From NCBI GenBank assembly GCA_029259655.1, contig JAJDET010000163.1, positions 1-64,000 of the forward strand: a stretch of DNA of 64,000 bases, in the 5' to 3' direction. Shown here piece by piece: positions 1-6,604 of the stretch. Every line of letters begins with the position of its first letter. Positions within the stretch are counted from its first letter, which is position 1. A program made the translations under genes and the position numbers. This DNA comes from Planctomycetota bacterium (GTDB lineage Bacteria; Planctomycetota; UBA1135; GCA-002686595). The notes beneath the pieces are model-generated. The model was not told the DNA's origin and did no database searches. It saw only the letters and a list, made by a program, of their open reading frames with translations.

Positions 1-987
1 GTCGCGATAGCCGAAGAGCTCGGCACAGGCGAGGAAGAACACGCGCCAGCGCTGGAACCAGGTCTCGGCCTCGTGCGCGCCGTACGTCTCGCGCAGGACT
101 GGCAGCACTTCACCGCGGCTGCGCTCGAGGTTGTTCAGCCAGTCCTCGGCGGTGCGCGCGTAGTGCATGCCGTTGACCGTCCAGCGCTGCTCGACCTGGA
201 AGGGAATGTCGAGCCTCTCGAGCAGGTCGGAACTCGGCATCATGCCGCCCGTGAAGAAGTAGCGGCTCATCCAGTCGGTCTCGTCGCGCGCTTCGAACGG
301 GTAGGCATAGCGCTGGTGGGCGAAGACGTGCAGGAAGACCCGGGCGTCGGGCTTCAGCCAGCCGCTCACGCGCCCCAGGAGCTCCTCCCAGTTGCGCATG
401 TGCTCGAACATCTCGACGGAGACGACGCGGTCGAAGCGTTCCTCCGTGTCGAAGTGGTTCATGTCCCGCGTCAGCACGTCGACGTTGTCGAGCCCCATGC
501 GCCGGGCGCGCTCGAGGATGAACGCGCGCTGCGGCGCGGAGTTGGAGACGGCGCGGATGCGGCTATCGGGGTAGTGCTCGGCCATCCACAGGGTGAGCGA
601 ACCCCAGCCGCAGCCGAGCTCGAGCACGTCCTGTCCGTCACGCAGGTCCGCGCGCTCGCAGGTGAGCGCGAGCATGGCCTCCTCCGCTTCGTCGAGCGTC
701 GTGTGCTCGTCGGGATAGAAGGCGCTGCTGTACTTGAGCCGCTTGCCCAGCGAGTGCAGGAAGAAGGCCGGCGGCACCTCGTAGTGCTGCTCGTTCGCCT
801 TGTCGGGAACGGGCGCGACTTCGGCCGTACGCATCGCACGCGTCCACGTGCGCAGAGCTTCGTCGCGGTCGCGGCCGTAGACGAGCTCTTGTTCGCGCAG
901 GCGCTCTCCCAGTAGACGGCGGATGCCGCGGCGGATCAGGGGCTTGGGCACGTAGCCGCGCTCGACGAGATCCAGGGTGAGCTTCAT
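1..987 (-). CDS. SAM-dependent methyltransferase, cyclopropane-fatty-acid-synthase-like (C-terminus beyond window)
   Basis: Reading the minus strand from an ATG at 987 gives an open frame to the window edge, about 329 residues. The sequence ANEQHYEVP near residue 64 and LKYSSAFY near 84 are the substrate-side signature of the cyclopropane synthase/coclaurine N-methyltransferase group. VLELGCGWGS near residue 121 is the SAM-binding motif I, and VVSVEMFEHM follows as motif II. Such enzymes transfer a methyl or methylene group from SAM to lipids or amines in the cytoplasm or at the membrane face. The gene overlaps the upstream DUF1295 gene by ATGA, so the two are translationally coupled, a pairing often seen with lipid-modifying methyltransferases. 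The exact substrate cannot be read from the sequence. The family call is firm. Confidence 0.85.
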   Translation of the reverse strand, partial: MKLTLDLVERGYVPKPLIRRGIRRLLGERLREQELVYGRDRDEALRTWTRAMRTAEVAPVPDKANEQHYEVPPAFFLHSLGKRLKYSSAFYPDEHTTLDEAEEAMLALTCERADLRDGQDVLELGCGWGSLTLWMAEHYPDSRIRAVSNSAPQRAFILERARRMGLDNVDVLTRDMNHFDTEERFDRVVSVEMFEHMRNWEELLGRVSGWLKPDARVFLHVFAHQRYAYPFEARDETDWMSRYFFTGGMMPSSDLLERLDIPFQVEQRWTVNGMHYARTAEDWLNNLERSRGEVLPVLRETYGAHEAETWFQRWRVFFLACAELFGYRD

Positions 988-1793
988 GAGGTCGTGAGGG
1001 CGTGGTCGGGGTCGCTGCGGCGCGGCCCGGGAAAGAAGGCGTTGGTCGTGCGCTGGTAGGCGCGGTAGTCGTCACCGCGGCTGCGCAGCGACTGCTCCTC
1101 GGTCGGCGGGATGCCGGTCACCTTCAGGATCAGGAAGAGCATGACGGCGGGTACGAGCCAGAGGCTCCAGCCGAAGGGCAGGCCGATCCCCATCACGGGG
1201 TAGACGAGCCAGTGCACCCACTCGAAGAAGTAGTTCGGGTGCCGCGAGTACGCCCAGAGACCGCGGCGGCAGGTCTTGCCCTTGTTGCCGGGCTCGTTGC
1301 GCCAGTCTCGGAGCTGGCCGTCGGCGACACTCTCGCCCGCGATCGAGGCGATCCAGAGCGCGACGCCGAGCAAGTCCCAGATGCGCCAGCCCGGTTCGGC
1401 GGCGGTCGTGAGGTGGAGGAACGTCAGCGAGAGCAGCACGGCGACCAGCGCCTGGGCCTGGAAGAACCAGAAGATCCAGGTGTCGAACCGCTCTCCGAGC
1501 TCGCGTCGATACTGCGCGTAGCGACCGTCCTCGGACTCGCCGAGGACGCGCTTGGCGAGGTGCACGGTCAGCCGCGCCGACCAGAGCCCCGCCAGGGCGC
1601 CGACGAGGAACCGGCGGGGTCCCCAGCCGTCGGCGCCGACGGCGTAGACGAGCGCCAGGACGCCGATGCTCGCGGTCCAGATCACGTCGACGATGCCGGC
1701 GTTCTCCGTCCTGCGCTGGCGCTTCCAGGCCCATGCCATCACGAGGCAGAGCGCCAGGAGCCCGCCCAGGGGCATGGACAAGGTGCTGTTCAC
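984..1793 (-). CDS. DUF1295 integral membrane protein (steroid 5-alpha-reductase-like)
   Basis: The protein has 269 residues and several hydrophobic segments. It carries the family signature GLWAYSRHPNYFFEW at about residues 178-192, preceded by RDWRNEPGNKGK. The DUF1295/steroid-reductase/ICMT-like fold consists of membrane enzymes that act on lipids or isoprenoids. It is the upstream gene of a two-gene operon: its TGA overlaps the ATG of the methyltransferase at 987. The context suggests a joint role in membrane lipid modification, which is inference. Confidence 0.88.
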   Translation of the reverse strand: MNSTLSMPLGGLLALCLVMAWAWKRQRRTENAGIVDVIWTASIGVLALVYAVGADGWGPRRFLVGALAGLWSARLTVHLAKRVLGESEDGRYAQYRRELGERFDTWIFWFFQAQALVAVLLSLTFLHLTTAAEPGWRIWDLLGVALWIASIAGESVADGQLRDWRNEPGNKGKTCRRGLWAYSRHPNYFFEWVHWLVYPVMGIGLPFGWSLWLVPAVMLFLILKVTGIPPTEEQSLRSRGDDYRAYQRTTNAFFPGPRRSDPDHALTTS

Positions 1794-1861
1794 GGGGGGC
1801 AGTTCGCCTCCGGGGTCCCGGTGGATGCATCCAAGGCAGCCACGCCGACGAAGTCCGGGAG

Positions 1862-2902
1862 GTGAAGCGTGGAAGCGGAAGAAGGCGTGTGGGGCTCTGG
1901 GCGGGTACCGCCCTGGGGCTCCTGGTCGGCATCGGAGCGCTCGCCGGCGCCGGTTGCCGCTCTCTATCCAAGGTGGAGATGGAGCGCGGGCTGCGGGCCC
2001 TCCCGAAGAACGCGCCGCTCGGAGCCTTGACGAGGTCGGACATGGCCTTCGAGGTCGACGGCGAAGCGCGGACGTTCGAGCTCGTCTACCTGCACGAGCC
2101 GGCCCGGCGCGAAGGCGGGCCCGTCGATACCATCCCGGTGGTGCTGGTCCACGGCACTCCCTCGACGCTCTTTTCCTGGACGGAGCTCGTCTACGGTGGC
2201 GAGGGGTTCGTGGGCCTGTCCGCGACCCACGACGTCTACGCGATCGAGGTGGTCGGGCACGGCATCGCCCCCGGGGACGCGGCGCCGTACGGCTTCGAGC
2301 GCGCGGCGCGCTTCGTGGCCTCGGCCATCCGCGCCCTTGGTCTCGAGCGGGTTCACCTCGTCGGCTCTTCCTATGGCGGCGAGTTCGTGTGGCGCGCCGC
2401 GCTGAACGAACCGGATCTCGTCGCCGGCCTGGTGCTCCTGGACTCGGCGGGCTACGCGCGTCGCGATCGGGACTGGCTCCCCGAGGAAGAGCTGATGCGC
2501 GACAGCTCCCTCGCCAAGCTCGGCTGGATGCTGAACTCGAAGGACCGCATCACGACCGCTCTCGAGCCGCACTTCGACACGATCCCTCCCGGTCGGGTGG
2601 AGGAGTTCTTCCTCGTCTGCGACAACGCGCACAACTGGAAGGCGATGATCGACCTGGCGCGCGACGAGAACGGCGACCGCGAGAACGAGCTGGCGAACAT
2701 CCAGGCTCCGACGCTCGTGCTCTGGGGCGAGGACGACATCGCCTATCCGCTCGAGGTCTACGGCCGGCGCTTTGCCGAAGACATTCCCGGCGCCGAGCTC
2801 GTCACCTTTCCCGACACGGGCCACTACCCGCACGAGCAACGCCCCGCCGAGGTGCTGGCGGTGATGCGGAGCTTCTTCGGATCGATCGACGAGACGCCGT
2901 GA
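1862..2902 (+). CDS. alpha/beta hydrolase, probably membrane-anchored or secreted
   Basis: A GTG at 1862 gives 346 residues starting with a basic stretch and a hydrophobic segment (residues about 11-31) ending in AGAGC. This could be a lipobox, although it fits poorly, or a simple membrane anchor. The hydrolase fold is clear: VLVHGTPS near 94-101 (oxyanion loop), GSSYGG with nucleophile Ser170, LWGEDD with acid Asp291 or Asp292, and DTGHYPHE with His321. An upstream in-frame ATG at 1733 would overlap the divergent DUF1295 gene and adds low-complexity Arg/Gly sequence, so the later start is preferred. The substrate is unknown. The stop overlaps the next gene's GTG (GTGA). Confidence 0.85.
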   Translation: MKRGSGRRRVGLWAGTALGLLVGIGALAGAGCRSLSKVEMERGLRALPKNAPLGALTRSDMAFEVDGEARTFELVYLHEPARREGGPVDTIPVVLVHGTPSTLFSWTELVYGGEGFVGLSATHDVYAIEVVGHGIAPGDAAPYGFERAARFVASAIRALGLERVHLVGSSYGGEFVWRAALNEPDLVAGLVLLDSAGYARRDRDWLPEEELMRDSSLAKLGWMLNSKDRITTALEPHFDTIPPGRVEEFFLVCDNAHNWKAMIDLARDENGDRENELANIQAPTLVLWGEDDIAYPLEVYGRRFAEDIPGAELVTFPDTGHYPHEQRPAEVLAVMRSFFGSIDETP

Positions 2903-3948
2903 CCACCGCCCTGTCACGCTCGCTCGCCTTTCTCACGCTGACGCTCTCGGCGCCTGCTGCGCAGGACTTCGAGGTGGAGGCGCAGCCGCTCTCCTGGAGC
3001 GAGCTCCCGACGGTCTTCGACCGCTCCTGGACGCTCCCCGAGCGCCCGCGCGAGTCCCGCGATCTGCTTGGCGAGATGCGCCGCCTCGCCGAATTGCGCT
3101 TCGAGATCGACCTGGGCGAAGGCCCCGAGGAGCGCACTCTCGGCGACCTCGTCGCCATGTCCCGGGAGCTCGATGCAGGGGCCCGGGTCGCCTGGCTCGA
3201 CGACCTCCCGCGCTTTGCCCCTCGCCTGATGGCGGATTGGGGCGAGGGGCTGCGCGAGCTGCTACTCGAGGACGAGCTCTTCTCCTCCGATTGGGATCCG
3301 ACGAAGGATCGCGCCCGAGACGGCCTCTTGACCGCGGACGACTGGCTCCTCTCCAGCTCTCACGGCTCGCCGTGGAGCGAGCTGAAGTCCCCCCGCTTCG
3401 CACAAGCCGCTGCGCTGTTCGTCGCCGACCTTCCGGCGATCAAGGCGGCGGAGAACGACTACCGCGCCTACCCGGACAACCCCGGCTCCCAGTACGAGGA
3501 GATCAACCCCGAGCGCGGCGGCCACTTCCGCGGCACCGCCCCCGACGGGAACCCGTTCTCCACGCTCTCGATCCAGTTCCGCTGCGACCTCCCGTTTCCC
3601 TTCTCCGGCTACGATTGCCGGCTCGGAATCCTGAATCGCATCGATTCCGACGGCCTCGTCCGCACCGACATCTACTCGACGAGCTCCGACTTCTATTACC
3701 TCGCCGGCCGCGACGTCTTCCTCCCGGTCAGGAGCTCCAGCGGTCGCCAGCTCGCCTTCCTGGTCGTCCGCCACTTCGGCTTCGACCTCCGCCGCGTGCC
3801 GGACAAACCCAGGCATCGTTCGGAAGGCGTGCGCAGCAGCCTGGGCAACCTCAAACGCAACGCCGAGCGCCGCTTCCGCGACCGCGGCGAGGCGTTCACG
3901 CCGTCGCCGGAAGCCATCGGAAACCTCCGCGTCCTCGGCCGCGACTGA
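2899..3948 (+). CDS. secreted protein of unknown function
   Basis: A GTG start at 2899 overlaps the hydrolase stop codon, giving 349 residues. The N-terminus is a typical signal peptide (LAFLTLTLSAPAAQ, cleavage probably after AAQ). The rest is soluble and acidic in the first half, with an aromatic-rich central part (NDYRAYPDNP, YDCRLGILNRI) and a basic tail. I do not recognise the family. The overlap with the hydrolase gene indicates co-expression. Two Cys residues in the central part could form a disulfide after export. Confidence 0.75.
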   Translation: MTTALSRSLAFLTLTLSAPAAQDFEVEAQPLSWSELPTVFDRSWTLPERPRESRDLLGEMRRLAELRFEIDLGEGPEERTLGDLVAMSRELDAGARVAWLDDLPRFAPRLMADWGEGLRELLLEDELFSSDWDPTKDRARDGLLTADDWLLSSSHGSPWSELKSPRFAQAAALFVADLPAIKAAENDYRAYPDNPGSQYEEINPERGGHFRGTAPDGNPFSTLSIQFRCDLPFPFSGYDCRLGILNRIDSDGLVRTDIYSTSSDFYYLAGRDVFLPVRSSSGRQLAFLVVRHFGFDLRRVPDKPRHRSEGVRSSLGNLKRNAERRFRDRGEAFTPSPEAIGNLRVLGRD

Positions 3949-3958
3949 GCAGAGCCGA

Positions 3959-4426
3959 ATGAAGCGGAAGTCTCTCCTCGTGGTCGGAATCACCCTGGTA
4001 CCCCTGGTCGTCCTCGCGCTGGGTGTAGGCGCGGCACTCGTGTCGCACCGGCCGGTCGAGGTAGGACTCGTCGACGGTCGCCTGCGCCCCTGCCCCTCCT
4101 CACCGAACTGCGTGAGCAGTGAGCCCGCAGACGCGGCGTCCGTCCCTGCTCTCACCTTCGCCGGTGATCCGACGCTGGCCTTCCGTTCACTCGTCGACTT
4201 TCTCGGCGCTGAGTCGAATGCGGAGATCCTCGACGTGGGCGACGGCTACATACACGTCGTCTACTACACACGCTTCATGAAGTTCGCCGACGATGTCGAG
4301 TTCCGTCTCGACTCGCAAGCGAAGCTCATTCACGTGCGCTCGGCATCCAGAATCGGACACTCCGACCTGGGGACGAACCTCGCTCGCGTCGAGAAGATTC
4401 GGCGCCACTGGACGCCTCCGATCTGA
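3959..4426 (+). CDS. DUF1499 family protein
   Basis: The protein has 155 residues, with a basic start and a hydrophobic N-terminal membrane segment (about residues 5-28). RPCPSSPNCVSS near residues 42-53 is the hallmark of DUF1499, and the C-terminal part (VEFRLDS, IHVRSASRIGHSDLG) matches the rest of that domain. No biochemical function is established for this family. It starts 10 bases after the preceding secreted-protein gene and may belong to the same transcript. Confidence 0.85.
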   Translation: MKRKSLLVVGITLVPLVVLALGVGAALVSHRPVEVGLVDGRLRPCPSSPNCVSSEPADAASVPALTFAGDPTLAFRSLVDFLGAESNAEILDVGDGYIHVVYYTRFMKFADDVEFRLDSQAKLIHVRSASRIGHSDLGTNLARVEKIRRHWTPPI

Positions 4427-4744
4427 TCGACGTCGAGATCCACTGGGCGAACTGTTTCCCGCGGTGCGGGGCGAGGCTCTTGATGGAACCTCCCTTGACC
4501 GCGTACGGAGTCGCACACCACCCGGCGCACTTCCGACAAGAAGTACCGCGAGCAACCCGGCCGTCGTGGACGACCTCGACGCCCTGGACGCGGCGGGGCT
4601 CCTGACACCGGAGGTCGAGCTCCTGAGCGCGGAGCGGAGTGCGGACTACGAGAGCGGCACGTCGACCTCGATGCGATACCCCTCGGGTGGGACCGTTGAT
4701 CGCGACCTCGCGCTCGCCTGCTGCGGCACCAACCGAGGAACCTG
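4427..4744 (+). other. scrambled stretch: repeat left end, then a fragment of the maturase N-terminus, then a repeat-derived piece
   Basis: There is no intact gene here. From 4504 the sequence TACGGAGTCGCACACCACCC begins a copy of the inverted-repeat element found at 9084, but it breaks off near 4555 and no right end follows. At about 4563-4655 one frame reads VVDDLDALDAAGLL, which resembles the segment that precedes the CxxxCxxC core in SPASM maturases. At 4656-4683 a 24-base piece (GCACGTCGACCTCGATGCGA...) is identical to the interior of the 322-bp element. The radical-SAM gene body resumes at 4745. Confidence 0.6.
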
Positions 4745-5740
4745 ATGTTCTTCGTGACCGAGGCCTGCGGAGACTCTCAAGACCGGTTGGAGCGAGCGAC
4801 CGAGACCAAGCAACAGGTCGGCTTCACGATGACCTCGAACCTGACCCTCTTGACCGAGGACATGGCCGAGTTCTTGGCGCGCGAGAAGTTCCACGTGATG
4901 GTCTCGATCGATGGTGATCGCGAGAGCCACGATCGGCACAGGGTCACGGTCTCCGGCGAGGGCACCTACGACACCACGGTCGCCAACCTGAAGCTGCTGG
5001 TCGGCAAGATGCGCCTGCACGGGACTCGTCTTCCGAAGATCCGCGCGACGATGACGGCCGGTAACGTCGATCCGGTGGCCACCGAGGAGCACCTTCGCTC
5101 CCTGGGCACCCACCTCGTCGAGGTGGGCGAGTCGCACGGAACCGTCAACGAGCAGCAGGACTACGACGTGGGGTCCAAGTGCGAGGAGAGGATGAACTCC
5201 TTCAACGCACGCATCGACTCCATTATCGAGCAGCTCGAGGCAGATCCTTCGGTGCTACCCGATGTCGGAAACAGCCTTCGCAAGAGCCTCCGCAAGGTCC
5301 ATGACGAGGTCACGCGTAAGCAGGCCTATTCGCAAGCTCGCCCCACCCTGTGCGGAGTGTGCCGGAACATGAAGGCCGTCACTCCCGAGGGCGATCTCTT
5401 CCCGTGTCACCGGTACGTGGGAATGGAGGCGTTCAAGATGGGGAACATACACACCGGCGGGATCCAGCAGGATCGAGTTCGTGACTACTACGACGCGCTC
5501 TACACGACCTATGCCGAGAAGTGCGCACCTTGCTGGCTGCGGCATCTCTGCGGTGGCCAGTGCCCCTGGTACCTCTCCAGCGAAGATGGCGCCATATCCC
5601 CTCCCGACGACGCCACGTGCGACGACATCCGTGACGGCTTCGAGGTGCTGCTGGGGTTCTACGCGACCCTGATGTCCCGGTTTCCGGAGGCGTTGGCTTC
5701 GATCCTCGGAAGACCGATCCCCGTTGAAGGTAAGGAGTAG
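4745..5740 (+). CDS. SPASM-domain radical SAM maturase, N-terminally truncated (QhpD/SCIFF-maturase-like)
   Basis: The open frame of 331 residues begins inside a radical SAM barrel: GFTMTSNLTLL near residue 27 and VMVSIDGDRESHDRHR near 52 are standard barrel strands. The C-terminal SPASM domain is intact, with CGVCRNM, PEGDLFPCHRYVG, CAPCWLRHLCGGQCPW and a final Cys in ATCDDIRDG providing ligands for auxiliary iron-sulfur clusters. The N-terminal CxxxCxxC cluster that binds SAM is absent; it should lie about 100 residues upstream, where repeat-derived DNA now sits. As read, the product should not be catalytic. Enzymes of this type form thioether cross-links from Cys to Asp or other residues in a partner peptide, and the next gene is rich in D-x-D-C. 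Stop and next start are 3 bases apart. Confidence 0.75.
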   Translation: MFFVTEACGDSQDRLERATETKQQVGFTMTSNLTLLTEDMAEFLAREKFHVMVSIDGDRESHDRHRVTVSGEGTYDTTVANLKLLVGKMRLHGTRLPKIRATMTAGNVDPVATEEHLRSLGTHLVEVGESHGTVNEQQDYDVGSKCEERMNSFNARIDSIIEQLEADPSVLPDVGNSLRKSLRKVHDEVTRKQAYSQARPTLCGVCRNMKAVTPEGDLFPCHRYVGMEAFKMGNIHTGGIQQDRVRDYYDALYTTYAEKCAPCWLRHLCGGQCPWYLSSEDGAISPPDDATCDDIRDGFEVLLGFYATLMSRFPEALASILGRPIPVEGKE

Positions 5741-5743
5741 GCT

Positions 5744-6547
5744 GTGAAAGACGAGTCCACTGAATCCGCAGACGAGCGTCCCGAAGACCGCGACGAAGAG
5801 CCGAAGCAAAGAAAGTCGAGCCGGCGTGATGCGCTGAGGAAACTCGGGACGATGAGCTTCTTGACGGCCGCGTGGATCAAGTTCGGCCCGGCACCGCGAG
5901 CGCAGGAGACTCCTCCCGACGACCTCTGTTGCGAGCCTGTCGGGGGGATTCCGGACTTTGCCGACGTCACGCCGCTCCCCGAGCCGAATCCTGGACCGGA
6001 TTGTGCGCCGGAATCTCCGGTCACCGTCGTGCCCGATGTGGATTGTGGGCTACCGAACGCGGGAGGCAATCCGGTCAACATCGAGGACCTCGACTGCACG
6101 CCGGCCGCTGAGTCTCCCTCGGATGCCGACTGCGGCAAGCTGAGCGTGGGAGGAAACCGTTACGCCGATTCCGACTGCACGGCGACAGGAGCGGACAATC
6201 TCTGTTCGCAGAAGCTGCCACCCCAGCAGGGCTATCCGATCTTTGCGGGAGACTCCGACTGCACGACCCCGAACGGGTCGGACCAGGACTGCTCTCTTCG
6301 GAGCTCGCCCACCACCTTCCACAAGGACAACGAGTGCGACACTTACGACGGCGACTGCGGCCTGCCTTCACCAGGCGGCGGAGTCCACCAGGACTCGGAC
6401 TGTGTTTCTCCCGGAGAGCACACGCAGGACAGTGACTGCAACAAGCTGATTCCGGAACCGAACTACCTTGGTCTCTCCTACAAGGACAATGAGTGCTGGA
6501 GCGTCATCGAGGGGTGGGTCGACAACGACGATGGAACCGGTGATTGA
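5744..6547 (+). CDS. Tat-exported protein with about 13 D-x-[D/E/L]-C motifs, probable maturase substrate
   Basis: A GTG start at 5744 with TAAGGAG just upstream gives 267 residues. After a very charged leader, SRRDALRKLG and a weakly hydrophobic stretch ending in PRAQ look like a twin-arginine signal. The mature part has about 15 Cys, and all but two are in the form D-x-D/E/L-C: DVDC, DLDC, DADC, DSDC (four times), DQDC, DNEC (twice), DGDC and others, separated by Gly/Pro/Ser-rich linkers of roughly 10-25 residues. No known domain is visible. QhpD-type enzymes install Cys-to-Asp/Glu thioether bridges, so this periodic pairing of acid and Cys next to a SPASM gene suggests a modified, exported multi-bridge protein. 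Function unknown. Confidence 0.75.
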   Translation: MKDESTESADERPEDRDEEPKQRKSSRRDALRKLGTMSFLTAAWIKFGPAPRAQETPPDDLCCEPVGGIPDFADVTPLPEPNPGPDCAPESPVTVVPDVDCGLPNAGGNPVNIEDLDCTPAAESPSDADCGKLSVGGNRYADSDCTATGADNLCSQKLPPQQGYPIFAGDSDCTTPNGSDQDCSLRSSPTTFHKDNECDTYDGDCGLPSPGGGVHQDSDCVSPGEHTQDSDCNKLIPEPNYLGLSYKDNECWSVIEGWVDNDDGTGD

Positions 6548-6604
6548 GGGGATCGCCTCGCAATCTCCGACCAAGATCGCGTTCGGGTTCACCCAGTGGC
6601 GCCC

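Noticed and set aside
1666-3948. A single 760-codon protein spanning the hydrolase and the next gene
   Set aside because: The first two thirds are an Arg/Gly-rich shadow of the hydrolase frame. The real gene starts with a signal peptide at the GTG at 2899.
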